Part shown: piece after piece, positions 53,244-62,150 of the stretch
How positions within the stretch are numbered: the first letter of the stretch is position 1
Layout: every line of letters begins with the position of its first letter
DNA from: Campylobacter vicugnae
GTDB taxonomy: Bacteria; Campylobacterota; Campylobacteria; Campylobacterales; Campylobacteraceae
Length of the DNA: 64,000 nt
Direction: 5' to 3'
NCBI RefSeq assembly: GCF_002139875.1
Contig: NZ_CP018793.1
Coordinates: forward strand, 1 to 64,000
Notes under the pieces: generated by a model
Databases searched by the model: none
What the model was told of the DNA's origin: nothing
What the model saw: only the letters and a program-made list of their open reading frames with translations
Made by a program: the position numbers and the translations under genes

Positions 53244-53384
53244 TACAATTCGGAGCTTTGCATCCAAACTGGATAAAGAAGTGTTTTCAAAGCATGCCAC
53301 TGTTTTGAAAATAGTTGGTTTAGGCGTGTTCTTAGACCTAAGTGCAGTCTAGTAAAAGTGGTAATAAATTTTTAGGAGACTAAA
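53244..53384 (+). promoter_or_regulatory. Promoter and structured leader of the rpmJ-rpsM-rplQ operon
   Basis: A GATACAAT -10 (TACAAT at 53244-53249) is followed by about 128 bp of leader. It contains TTTTCAAA paired with TTTGAAAA in the 53284-53311 region and a second stem with TTAGG/CCTAA (about 53320-53341). Alpha-operon leaders are bound by S4 in E. coli; the sequence here is unrelated in detail, so only a similar role is suggested. Confidence 0.55.
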
Positions 53385-53498
53385 ATGAAAGTTCGTCCTT
53401 CTGTAAAGAAGATGTGTGACAAATGTAAAATTGTCAAACGCAAAGGCATAGTGCATGTAATTTGCGAAAATCCAAAACATAAACAAAGACAAGGATAA
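53385..53498 (+). CDS. rpmJ: Ribosomal protein L36 (bL36), zinc-binding form
   Basis: A 37-residue 50S protein: [15 protein letters not shown]...[12 protein letters not shown]. Cys11, Cys14, Cys27 and His32 make the zinc site of the C+ form. TTAGGAGACTAAA supplies a strong ribosome-binding site. Four bases before rpsM. Confidence 0.97.
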   Translation: MKVRPSVKKMCDKCKIVKRKGIVHVICENPKHKQRQG

Positions 53499-53501
53499 GG
53501 T

Positions 53502-53870
53502 ATGGCTCGTATTGCAGGTGTTGATTTACCAAAGAAAAAAAGAGTTGAGTATGGCCTTACATATATCTATGGTATAGGTCTATATACTTCAAGAAAAATT
53601 CTTGATGCTGTAGGTATCTCTTATGATAAGAGAGTTTACGAGCTTAGCGAAGATGAAGCTGCTGCTATAAGAAAAGAGATCCAAGAAAACTATATGGTTG
53701 AAGGTGATCTAAGAAAAAGCGTAGCTATGGATATCAAAGCTTTAATGGATTTAGGTAGCTTTAGAGGCTTAAGACACAGAAAAGGTCTGCCAGTGCGTGG
53801 TCAAAAAACAAAAACTAACGCAAGAACAAGAAAAGGCAGAAGAAAAACTGTTGGTGCTGCTACTAAATAA
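53502..53870 (+). CDS. rpsM: Ribosomal protein S13 (uS13)
   Basis: A 122-residue 30S head protein at the subunit interface. [26 protein letters not shown] and the [25 protein letters not shown] tail are diagnostic. Confidence 0.99.
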   Translation: MARIAGVDLPKKKRVEYGLTYIYGIGLYTSRKILDAVGISYDKRVYELSEDEAAAIRKEIQENYMVEGDLRKSVAMDIKALMDLGSFRGLRHRKGLPVRGQKTKTNARTRKGRRKTVGAATK

Positions 53871-53879
53871 GGATAAAAT

Positions 53880-54272
53880 ATGGCAAAAAGAAAAGTAATT
53901 AAGAAAAAAGTAGTTAAAAAAAATATAGCTAGAGGTATCGTATATGTCTCTGCTACATTTAATAATACAATGGTTACAGTTACTGATGAAATGGGCAATG
54001 CTATTGCATGGAGCAGTGCGGGTGGTTTAGGCTTTAAAGGTAGCAAAAAATCAACTCCGTATGCAGCTCAACAAGCCGTAGAAGATGCACTATCAAAAGC
54101 TAAAGAACACGGCATTAAAGAAGTTGGTATCAAAGTTCAAGGCCCAGGTAGCGGTAGAGAAACAGCAGTAAAAAGTATCGGTGCAGTAGAAGGAATTAAG
54201 GTGCTATATCTAAAAGATATAACTCCACTAGCTCACAATGGCTGCAGACCACCAAAACGCCGCCGCGTGTAA
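53880..54272 (+). CDS. rpsK: Ribosomal protein S11 (uS11)
   Basis: A 130-residue 30S platform protein. [25 protein letters not shown] and the C-terminal [16 protein letters not shown] are conserved. Confidence 0.99.
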   Translation: MAKRKVIKKKVVKKNIARGIVYVSATFNNTMVTVTDEMGNAIAWSSAGGLGFKGSKKSTPYAAQQAVEDALSKAKEHGIKEVGIKVQGPGSGRETAVKSIGAVEGIKVLYLKDITPLAHNGCRPPKRRRV

Positions 54273-54300
54273 TTGTAGATAGAATTTAGGAGAAATTATA

Positions 54301-54927
54301 ATGGCAAGATATAGAGGACCAGTTGAAAAATTAGAAAGACGCCTAGGTGTATCTCTTGCACTTAAGGGCGAAAGAAGACTAGCTGGCAAGAGCGCAGTAG
54401 AAAAAAGACCATACGCTCCAGGCCAACACGGACAAAGAAAAGCAAAAATTAGCGAATATGGTTTGCAACTAAGAGAAAAACAAAAAGCTAAATTTATGTA
54501 TGGTGTAAGCGAAAAGCAATTTAGAAGATTATTTGCCGAAGCTGCAAGAAGAGAAGGGAATACTGGTGCGCTTCTTATCTCTTTACTAGAACAAAGATTA
54601 GATAATGTAGTTTATAGAATGGGTTTTGCATCTACTCGTAGATTTGCAAGACAACTAGTAACTCACGGTCATATCCTTGTAAATGGTAAAAGAGTTGATA
54701 TCCCATCATACAGAGTAAGAGCTGGTGAAAAGATAGAAATTATTGAAAAAAGCAAAGAAAATCCACAAATCGTTCGCGCTATTGAACTTACTAATCAAAC
54801 AGGTATGGTAGCTTGGGTTGATGTAGAAAAAGATAAAAAATATGGAATTTTCACTAGAATTCCAGAACGTGAAGAGGTTATCATTCCAGTTGAGGAAAGA
54901 TATATAGTCGAGCTTTACTCTAAATAA
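54301..54927 (+). CDS. rpsD: Ribosomal protein S4 (uS4)
   Basis: A 208-residue 30S assembly initiator with an S4 RNA-binding domain ([30 protein letters not shown], about 98-127). It lacks the N-terminal zinc Cys set of some S4 proteins. Confidence 0.99.
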   Translation: MARYRGPVEKLERRLGVSLALKGERRLAGKSAVEKRPYAPGQHGQRKAKISEYGLQLREKQKAKFMYGVSEKQFRRLFAEAARREGNTGALLISLLEQRLDNVVYRMGFASTRRFARQLVTHGHILVNGKRVDIPSYRVRAGEKIEIIEKSKENPQIVRAIELTNQTGMVAWVDVEKDKKYGIFTRIPEREEVIIPVEERYIVELYSK

Positions 54928-54937
54928 TAAGGATAGT

Positions 54938-55939
54938 ATGATGAGAAAGATAACAACATCAGCTTACATGCCTACTGATATAGAGGTTATCCCAGTAAGT
55001 GAAAATGTAGCTAAAATAGTAGCATATCCGTTTGAAACTGGTTATGCAGTTACTCTAGCTCATCCGCTTCGCAGACTACTTTATACAAGTACAGTTGGAT
55101 TTGCTCCAACTGCTGTTAAAATCGAGGGTGTATCTCACGAATTTGATAGTATGCGTGGTATGCTAGAAGATGTAACGCTATTTATCATAAATCTTAAAAA
55201 TTTACGTTTTAAGCTTAAAAACGATTCAGAGCATGAAGTTATAGAGTATAGCTTTAAAGGACCAAAAGAGATTACAGGCGCAGATCTATGCAATGATATA
55301 GTTGAGATAGTAAATCCTGAATCATATCTAGCTACGATCAATGAAGATGCTGAATTAACTTTTTCTTTGGTAATAGAAAAAGGTATTGGCTATGTGCCTA
55401 GTGAAGAGATTAGAGAGAGCGTAGAGAGTGGCTATATTGCACTTGATGCATTCTTTACTCCTGTTAAGCATGCGGTCTATGAGATTGAAAATGTTTTGGT
55501 TGAAGATAATCCAGACTATGAAAAAATTGTTCTTACTATAACTACAGATGGTCAGGTATCACCTTTAGAAGCGTTTAAAAACTCAATCGAGGCTATGTAT
55601 AAGCAAATGGCTATATTTAACAATATTTTAAATATAGATATAAATATGGCTATGACATCATCTCAAGGCTCTAGTGAGCATTCAAAACTTCTAGAGAACA
55701 TTGAGAATTTAAATCTATCAGCTAGAAGCTTTAATTGCCTAGATAAAGCTGAGATTAAATTTATCGGTGAACTTGCTTTAATGGAAGAGAGTGAGCTAAA
55801 AGAACTTAAAAATCTAGGTAAAAAATCTCTTGATGAGATTAAAGCTGTAATGGCTGAAATTGGCTATCCATTTGGTGAAAATAAGCTAGGTGATAGCAAA
55901 GAATCGCTCAGAAAAAAGATAGCTGAGTTAAAATCATAA
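54938..55939 (+). CDS. rpoA: RNA polymerase subunit alpha
   Basis: A 333-residue scaffold of RNA polymerase. N-terminal assembly domain ([24 protein letters not shown], about 41-64). C-terminal DNA/activator-binding domain ([46 protein letters not shown], within about 255-302). Starts ATGATG; either Met is possible. Confidence 0.98.
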   Translation: MMRKITTSAYMPTDIEVIPVSENVAKIVAYPFETGYAVTLAHPLRRLLYTSTVGFAPTAVKIEGVSHEFDSMRGMLEDVTLFIINLKNLRFKLKNDSEHEVIEYSFKGPKEITGADLCNDIVEIVNPESYLATINEDAELTFSLVIEKGIGYVPSEEIRESVESGYIALDAFFTPVKHAVYEIENVLVEDNPDYEKIVLTITTDGQVSPLEAFKNSIEAMYKQMAIFNNILNIDINMAMTSSQGSSEHSKLLENIENLNLSARSFNCLDKAEIKFIGELALMEESELKELKNLGKKSLDEIKAVMAEIGYPFGENKLGDSKESLRKKIAELKS

Positions 55940-55955
55940 AAGCGAAGGAAATATA

Positions 55956-56312
55956 ATGAGACATAATCACGGATATAGAAAACTAGGCCGCACTAGCTCT
56001 CACCGTGCTGCTTTGCTTAAAAACCTTACGATTGCAATCGTTAAGGCTGGTAGAATTGAAACTACACTGCCAAAAGCAAAAGAGCTAAGAAGCTACGTAG
56101 AGAAATTAATCACAAGAGCTAGAAAAGGCGACTTCAATGCTCATAAATATGTATTTGCATATTTACAAGATAAAGAAGCTACTAATAAACTAGTAACTGA
56201 AATTGCACCAAAATATGTAAATAGAAATGGTGGCTACACTAGAATCATCAAAACACGCGTTAGAAAAGGCGATGCTGCTGAAATGGCTTATATCGAGCTA
56301 GTTTCTGAATAA
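55956..56312 (+). CDS. rplQ: Ribosomal protein L17 (bL17)
   Basis: A 118-residue 50S protein. [24 protein letters not shown] and the C-terminal [24 protein letters not shown] are typical. Last gene of the ribosomal cluster, followed by a terminator. Confidence 0.99.
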   Translation: MRHNHGYRKLGRTSSHRAALLKNLTIAIVKAGRIETTLPKAKELRSYVEKLITRARKGDFNAHKYVFAYLQDKEATNKLVTEIAPKYVNRNGGYTRIIKTRVRKGDAAEMAYIELVSE

Positions 56313-56318
56313 TATTTT

Positions 56319-56336
56319 GCTAGGAGCAATCCTAGC
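56319..56336 (+). terminator. Terminator hairpin after rplQ
   Basis: GCTAGGA (56319-56325), loop GCAA, TCCTAGC (56330-56336), then ACTATTTTC. It closes the rpmJ-rplQ transcript. Confidence 0.8.
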
Positions 56337-56581
56337 ACTATTTTCATTTAAATTTAGTTTAACATTACCTTCTTTATATTTATTAAATTTCCTATATAAA
56401 ATACTAAATATTTTACTATATTAGCGATAAATCATTGCATAGCTGGAACTTCTTATTATTTTTATATAATTGATATAGCACTACGGTTGTGCTTAGCTAA
56501 GTTTATCAATTATTGATTAAGCCCAAAAGTCTAGTAATTTAGAAAATTAAACGACAAAAAATCAAATATATTCTCTAATAA

Positions 56582-56758
56582 TATAGAAATTTATTTTATT
56601 TAAATTTAATTAGTAAAGCATTTAATTTTAAAACTAGAAATTTATCTTTAATATATGTAATTAATAAAGATACATATAAAGCAGAATATGCTAGTAATAA
56701 ATTTATCAATCAAGATAATCTAATCAGCATAGCTTCTACCATAGTAGAGATTAAATAA
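56582..56758 (+). pseudogene. Possible 3' remnant of an unidentified gene
   Basis: The reading frame opens after a TAA at 56579 and ends at a stop at 56756-56758. It reads about 58 codons with ordinary amino-acid content and no start with a Shine-Dalgarno sequence. A strong palindrome follows immediately. The parent gene is not recognised. Confidence 0.35.
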
Positions 56759-56759
56759 T

Positions 56760-56786
56760 AAGATAGAGCTTATTTAGCTCTATCTT
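56760..56786 (+). terminator. Perfect 11-bp palindrome after the gene remnant
   Basis: AAGATAGAGCT and its exact complement around a TATTT loop. It follows the remnant stop by 2 bases, so probably the original terminator; A-run rather than U-run follows. Confidence 0.6.
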
Positions 56787-56959
56787 AAAAAGCCTAAATA
56801 TATATAGTTTATTTGTTAAAATATAGCCTAAAATAACAGCTTAATATATCTAGTTAAGGTTTTAAATATTTTATAGTAAATTAAAATTAAATTTGATACA
56901 ATCGGCAAAGTATGTAGTTTATCAATATTTTGCTACTTTATTATTCAATGGAGTCATAA

Positions 56960-58489
56960 ATGAAAAATATATTTACAATTCTATTACTCTCGCTACTATT
57001 TATAGGGTGTGCCATATCTGAAAAAGGCAAGACTCATGAGCTTGTGATTTTGCATACTAATGACCATCATGGTGCTATTTTGCCTATTAATTCTAAAGGT
57101 GGGTTAGCTCAACGCTCAACATATATTAATAGCGTTAAATCTACTAGTCCTAATCTTTTAATCCTTGATGCTGGAGATATGAATACTGGTAGCGTTGTAT
57201 CTGATATGTTTGATGCTTTGCCTGATATAGAGGCATATAATGCTATAGGTTATGATGCTGTTACTTTGGGTAATCATGAATTTGATGGTGGGTATCAAAA
57301 GCTATTAAAACAGATTAAACATTCTAAATTTAAATGGCTCTCAGCCAATGTATTAGATCAAAATAAAACTCCAATTGTAGATCCTTTTATAATTAGAGAT
57401 TTTGATGGTTTTAGGGTTGGAGTTTTTGGAATTACTACTTTACAAACTAAGTCAAGTTCATCTCCGGGCTCTGAATTAATATTTGAAAATGAGATAAGTA
57501 GCGCTAAAAAATATATAAAAATTCTAAAAGATACCTATAAAGCTGATATTATCATAGCTTTAACTCATCTAGGTTCAGATAAAGAATCACCAGAGCAGAT
57601 AACATCTATAATGCTAGCCAAAGCTACTAGCGGCATTGATCTTATCGTAGATGGGCATTCTCATACCAAATTTCAAACTCCATTATATGTTAATCAAACC
57701 GCTATAGTCTCAGCAAATGAGTGGGGTAAATATGTAGGCAAGGCAAAGCTAATAATAAAAGATAAAAAACTAGTTGATATACAATGGAAAGATACAGCCA
57801 TTACAGAGCAAGAGTTTGTTGCCGATCCTAAAATTTCTAAAATATTAAATCCATATATAGAAGAGGCAAACCAAAGCTTAAACGAAGTTATCGGCGTCTC
57901 TAGCGATAAATTTGAATTTAAAAACAATATAACTCGCTACCAAGAGAGCACCATAGGCAATCTTGTCTGTGATAGTATAGTTGGATATCTCAAAGATCAT
58001 AATATTAGTGTAGATTTTGCGATGATGAATGGTGGAGGTATACGCTTTGGACTACCAAAAGGAGAGATAAAAAAAGAGGATATCCTTACAGCATTGCCAT
58101 ATAAAAATAATATATATGTGGTAAAAATTGATGGTAAAACTCTTTTAGAGCTTTTTGATGCAGTTGCTAAAGTGCCACAAGGAAGCGGATCATTTATGCA
58201 AGTATCTTCGGCTGTTTCTCATACTATCTTGTATGAAAAAGATAATAAAAATGGCAAACTTTTAAATCTTAAGTTAAATTCAGCTCCTATAGATATAAAT
58301 CGCACCTACTATTTAGCGACTAATGACTATGTGATTTATAGCGATCCACGCTATAAAGATATATTTAGCAATTTAGAAATATTTGATAATTCAGTGCTAC
58401 TTAGTCAAGTGGTAATAGACTATATCAAAAGCCAAAAAACCAAAATAACCCCAATAATAGATGGTAGAATTACAATAATTAAGCAATAA
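56960..58489 (+). CDS. UshA-like 5'-nucleotidase / metallophosphoesterase lipoprotein
   Basis: Likely surface or periplasmic nucleotidase or sugar-nucleotide hydrolase. The 509-residue protein has a lipoprotein signal ending LLFIGC (Cys17). A two-metal phosphoesterase domain follows with LHTNDHHGA (31-39), DAGDMNTG, LGNHEFDGG, LTHLGSD and DGHSHTKF. The C-terminal 5'-nucleotidase domain starts at about 310 and includes NTI-like MNGGGIRFGLPKGEI. Single gene with its own terminator; the substrate is not determined. Confidence 0.9.
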   Translation: MKNIFTILLLSLLFIGCAISEKGKTHELVILHTNDHHGAILPINSKGGLAQRSTYINSVKSTSPNLLILDAGDMNTGSVVSDMFDALPDIEAYNAIGYDAVTLGNHEFDGGYQKLLKQIKHSKFKWLSANVLDQNKTPIVDPFIIRDFDGFRVGVFGITTLQTKSSSSPGSELIFENEISSAKKYIKILKDTYKADIIIALTHLGSDKESPEQITSIMLAKATSGIDLIVDGHSHTKFQTPLYVNQTAIVSANEWGKYVGKAKLIIKDKKLVDIQWKDTAITEQEFVADPKISKILNPYIEEANQSLNEVIGVSSDKFEFKNNITRYQESTIGNLVCDSIVGYLKDHNISVDFAMMNGGGIRFGLPKGEIKKEDILTALPYKNNIYVVKIDGKTLLELFDAVAKVPQGSGSFMQVSSAVSHTILYEKDNKNGKLLNLKLNSAPIDINRTYYLATNDYVIYSDPRYKDIFSNLEIFDNSVLLSQVVIDYIKSQKTKITPIIDGRITIIKQ

Positions 58490-58507
58490 TTCTAATTTTG
58501 CATAAAT

Positions 58508-58540
58508 CCCCAGCCTATTCATTAGTATTAAGGCTGGGTT
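58508..58540 (+). terminator. Terminator after the nucleotidase gene
   Basis: CCCAGCCT (58509-58516) and AGGCTGGG (58531-58538) make an 8-bp GC-rich stem with a 14-base loop, 19 bp after the stop, then TTAATATATT. Confidence 0.75.
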
Positions 58541-58578
58541 AATATATTCTCTTTAGCCATAAAGCTAGTGAATTATGA

Positions 58579-58584
58579 TATAAT
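58579..58584 (+). promoter_or_regulatory. -10 box of the autotransporter gene
   Basis: ATGATATAATC with TATAAT at 58579-58584, 20 bp before AAGGAG (58605-58610). AAGGAG lies 6 bases before a TTG at 58617, the likely native start. Confidence 0.7.
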
Positions 58585-58616
58585 CTAAGCTATATTTTAA
58601 AATTAAGGAGTGTAAT

Positions 58617-59746
58617 TTGGCAAAGATTAAGTTATCCGCACTTGCGTGTGCGATTCTTGTTGGGGGGGGCAGTTAGTTGCTGAGGATTTCTATGACATAC
58701 CAGAAATAGATCTTAGCCTTTCTATGGATACTGGCCACTTGCAGTCTGTCGACATTAACAGTGAAGAAAAATGGATAATGGGTGATGCCACGGATGCAAT
58801 TATTAATGTAGATAACAATGGAGAGCTAATATCTTATATTATATCCTTTGTTCAAGCCGATATAAACATTAAAAATAATTCAAATGCAATTTTTGAAAGG
58901 CACCCATCTAGAAGTGAAAATCTTGCAAGTTATGAAAGTAAAATATATGTTGTTAATAATAGTAAACTAGAGATTAATAATAATGCAGAATTTTATGATG
59001 GAGCGCATCTTATTGTTAAAGATAACTCAAATGCTACAATTAATGCCACACTAACCGTAAATGACTCTGGTACTATTGAATTTGTAGATGGCGAATTTGT
59101 TGTAAATGATGGTGGTATTAAGATTGATAAATCAAATTTAAATGTTGAAGGTGAAGCAACTTTTGGTAATTCTGATACAGAGTTAAATAATAGTTCAATT
59201 GTAAATTTCAAAGATAAATTAAATCTTTTTGATAGTGCTATGCTTCTTAAAAATGGTAGCACATTAGATGTTGGCGGCGTGGCTGACTTTGAAGACTCTG
59301 CTCTTGTTGTTCAAAATGGTTCTAAGGTGATGTTTAATGATAGCTTTACAATGAAAAATGAAGCTGAAAAAAGTATAATTATACTAGATAATGGTTCAGA
59401 AATTAATGTCAAAGGGGATTTTGAAAACCATGGTGTAATCTATTATGGAGCGAGTGCAGATAATGTCCCTAAAATCACAGTTGATGGTAAAACAACTTTA
59501 AAAGATACCACAGAGATTGGAGTCTATGCAACAAGTGGCGATATATCAAATTTAAATCAAGTAGTATTTTTAGAGAGTAAAGAAGCGATAGAAAATCAAG
59601 CAACCGATGAAAATATCTATGCAATGTATTTTGATCCAAATAATGAAGATGCAAATGAAGAGGGCTTAGTAAAATATGATCAAAATATAATTGATGCTGT
59701 TTTAAATTTAAGTAAAGATAGCAAAAAGCTATTAGCTCAAATTTAA
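58617..59746 (+). pseudogene. Autotransporter passenger domain, phase OFF and ended by an in-frame TAA
   Basis: With AAGGAG 6 bases upstream, TTG at 58617 begins MAKIKLSALACAILVGGG, a signal peptide. The G8 tract (58662-58669) shifts the frame and a TAG stops it at once. One more G (G9) gives MAKIKLSALACAILVGGGQLVAED..., in frame with the long downstream reading. That reading is a beta-helix passenger of repeated short strands with Asn/Asp/Gly turns (for example VNDGGIKIDKSNLNVEG). It ends at TAA 59744-59746, and the barrel continues in the same frame. A GTG at 58646 opens the current frame, but without a signal. Confidence 0.8.
58662..58669 (+). repeat. G8 tract in the autotransporter signal-peptide codons
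   Basis: Eight G within the signal-peptide sequence. Nine or six would align the TTG start with the passenger frame; eight or seven stop quickly. This is a typical Campylobacter phase-variation switch in the OFF setting. Confidence 0.92.
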
Positions 59747-61009
59747 ATGTCTGATGATATGCAAAACAAACCAATTAACGAAAAAATCGATTTTGTAGCT
59801 AAGTCTGCTCAAACAACAGGTGTAAATCTAACCGCCCAAGATTTAGATATCATCACATCACTATTTGCTATAGAAGATGCTAAAGGCAATGGCTTATTAG
59901 CAACTGAGGTTATAAAGCTAGCTGCTCAAGCCGCACAAGGTAATCAAGAAGCTGCTCAAACAATATCTAAAACAATATCTAAAACCGCTCAATCTATTCA
60001 AAAGAACTCACAAGATTCTATAACTGCTACTTCAAATTTGATAAATACATTTAACTTGGCTACCAAAAATGAAGTAAGCAAAAGAATTTCAAATGTTACA
60101 ACTCGCTCAAATGCGAGCCAACTTGCAAATTTTATTGAATCTCTTGAGGGGCAAAAATTTGCTGATGCTAGCAGTGGTGTGCTTCTTTCAATGATGGCTG
60201 ATGAGATGGCTGCGTATCAAAACTCATTTTATCTAAATGCCCTAGGTGCTAAAGGCGACTTTAAAGATGGCACAAATCCAAAAATCTACGGCGCAATTTT
60301 AGGCTATGATAGAATGATAGATGACTTGCTAATTGGTGGTTACTTCTCATATACAAACTCAGAAACTGAAAATATCGAGCTTGATAGCGATATCTATGAA
60401 CTTGGTCTTTATTCTAGATATTTTTTAGATAATAATGAATTTGGCTTTAATATAGCTGGAGGTTATGGTAAAAATGATTTAAGCTATACTCAAAATATAT
60501 TTGGGATAAATAAAATCTTGCAATCTAATTTTGACTCATCATATATTGCTTTAGGATTAGATTATGGTTATAGATTTGCTATCAATGATAATGCAAGTAT
60601 TAAACCATATATTGGAGCAGACTATCTATATTCTAAAACTCAAAACTACACTCTAAAAGATGAAACCGGAGCAGACTTTCAAGAAGTACAAAGCAATACA
60701 GTTAAGAATTTAAAAGCTAAACTAGGTCTTGAGATGGTTAAAAGCTTTGATGAAATTTCAATCTATGCAGATGCTAAAATCAAAAGAGATTTAATCAATG
60801 ATGAAGGATTTACTAGAAGCTCATTTGCAGGTTCAAGTGCTGGATTTAATATCCAAGGCAATGATAAAAAACATACAAATTTCGCAATTGATACTGGAAT
60901 TGTATATAATGCAACTAAAAATCTAAGTATAAATCTAAACCTAGGAGCTGATGTAAATAGCGATGATAAAATATATAGCACAAGCTTTGGAGCTGCTTAT
61001 AAATTCTAA
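59747..61009 (+). pseudogene. Autotransporter beta-barrel (translocator) domain, separated from its passenger
   Basis: A 420-residue open frame in the same frame as the passenger; TAA ATG joins them. The first about 145 residues are a helical linker (AQAAQGNQEAAQTISKTISKTAQS). The rest alternates amphipathic strands (YGAILGYDRMIDDLLIGGYFSY..., LGLDYGYRF...) and ends in YKF, with the terminal Phe of outer-membrane beta-barrels. No signal peptide and no ribosome-binding site precede ATG 59747, so it is unlikely to be made or exported alone. Confidence 0.82.
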
Positions 61010-61015
61010 CAATTC

Positions 61016-61033
61016 GAGCCTAGAAATAGGCTC
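61016..61033 (+). terminator. Terminator after the autotransporter
   Basis: GAGCCTA (61016-61022), loop GAAA, TAGGCTC (61027-61033), then TATTTAATC. It lies 7 bp after the barrel stop. Confidence 0.8.
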
Positions 61034-61061
61034 TATTTAATCTAAATTTTTTATACTGCTA

Positions 61062-61067
61062 TATAAT
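61062..61067 (+). promoter_or_regulatory. -10 box of the NifU-like gene
   Basis: CTATATAATTA with TATAAT at 61062-61067, 24 bp before the ATG. The stretch before it resembles the region upstream of the gene at 61605. Confidence 0.65.
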
Positions 61068-61091
61068 TATTAAAAATACAAAAGGATAAAA

Positions 61092-61367
61092 ATGATACCA
61101 TTTAGCGATGAAGAGCTATATGAGCCAGTTTTAGAAAGTCTTAAAGTTGTAATGCCTATGCTTGAGCGTGATGGTGGCGGTATGAAGCTTTTGGGGATTA
61201 AAAATGGAGTTGTTTATGTGCAATTAACAGGACATTGTAACGGCTGTGCTGCAAGTGGTCAGACGCTTAAATTTGGGATTGAAAAGCAGATTCGCAACGA
61301 TATTCATCCAGAATTAACAGTAGTAAATATTCCAATTGGTCAAGAATTTGATATTCAAAAGATTTAA
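61092..61367 (+). CDS. NifU C-terminal domain (Nfu-type) iron-sulfur scaffold protein
   Basis: A 91-residue protein with only the NifU C-terminal domain. The CNGCAAS motif (Cys49, Cys52) is the Fe-S ligand pair, and VMPMLERDGGGMKLLGI is the usual N-terminal block. Such proteins carry clusters to targets. The order NifU-like, hypothetical, murE matches C. jejuni as I recall it. Confidence 0.92.
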   Translation: MIPFSDEELYEPVLESLKVVMPMLERDGGGMKLLGIKNGVVYVQLTGHCNGCAASGQTLKFGIEKQIRNDIHPELTVVNIPIGQEFDIQKI

Positions 61368-61551
61368 ATCAAAAGTCCTATATTTAGCAAATTTAAATTT
61401 GACTAATTAAATAATAATTATAAATTATATTGCAAACTTTAGATATCATATAGGTTTTGTCAAAGTAATAATTTAAATATTTAATATGCATAATGCTTAA
61501 AATAGGGCTTAGTAATAGACGCTATTTAAACTAAATTTTTTATATTTTGTG

Positions 61552-61557
61552 TATAAT
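61552..61557 (+). promoter_or_regulatory. -10 box before the gene at 61605
   Basis: GTGTATAATTA with TATAAT at 61552-61557, 47 bp before the ATG. The 237-bp gap from the NifU-like gene is A/T-rich, with no other feature noticed. Confidence 0.65.
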
Positions 61558-61604
61558 TAACCAAAAAATCTAAGTTATAGCATAATGCTTTTAAGAGGAA
61601 ATAG

Positions 61605-62150
61605 ATGGGGCAAGATTATAAAGAGATCGCAATCAAGCTATTTAAACAGGGGAAATTTGATCTAGCAAAAATAAGCTTTAATATTGCATTTAATGAGACT
61701 CCAAGCGATGAATTGCTGGCATTTATAGAGCTTTGTGATATGGCAAAAGATAGCCCAAGCGATGCGCTTACACTATTTGAGATATATTTTGATCCAGCTA
61801 ATGATGATAGCGCTCAAAGCATTAATGAGATTATAGATATTATGCAAAGCTCAGTCCAGCAAAGCACTATGGAGATAGAGAGTCAAAATGCTATTACCTA
61901 TGCAGATTTTAAAAATTTATTAAATCAAAATGATTTTAGAACTCTTTTTGAGAGCATACTATTTTCTACAAGAATTATAATTACACATAAAGATGAGCTT
62001 TTTGAGCTTGTAAATTTTTTGGTTGATCATGGATTTTTAGATATTGGATTAAAATATTTAGAGGGTTCGGCTAAGATGTTTATGGGTGATGAGAGAATGG
62101 AGCTTATGCTAGAAAAGATTAGAGGTAAAGATGAAAATAGCCTTAAATAA
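61605..62150 (+). CDS. Conserved hypothetical protein upstream of murE
   Basis: A 181-residue soluble, helical, acidic protein starting MGQDYKEIAIKLFKQGKFDLAKISF. The spaced helices suggest a TPR-like fold. No motif or signal peptide recognised. It overlaps murE by 20 bp, so the two are coupled. AAGAGGAAATAG precedes the ATG. Confidence 0.78.
   Translation: MGQDYKEIAIKLFKQGKFDLAKISFNIAFNETPSDELLAFIELCDMAKDSPSDALTLFEIYFDPANDDSAQSINEIIDIMQSSVQQSTMEIESQNAITYADFKNLLNQNDFRTLFESILFSTRIIITHKDELFELVNFLVDHGFLDIGLKYLEGSAKMFMGDERMELMLEKIRGKDENSLK

Larger units (their letters stand above)
56337..56959. other. 623-bp AT-rich region with a possible gene remnant and an inverted repeat
   Basis: No intact gene is supported. 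From 56582 to about 56758 the plus strand has a stop-free stretch encoding about 58 residues that end NQDNLISIASTIVEIK, without a convincing start codon; it may be the 3' relic of a lost gene. An 11-bp inverted repeat AAGATAGAGCT (56760-56770) / AGCTCTATCTT (56776-56786) follows at once, in the place a terminator would take. The remainder is A/T-rich. Confidence 0.5.

Noticed and set aside
58646-58700. GTG at 58646 as the native autotransporter start
   Set aside because: No Shine-Dalgarno sequence or signal peptide; TTG 58617 with AAGGAG and a proper signal sequence is a better start once the G tract is considered.
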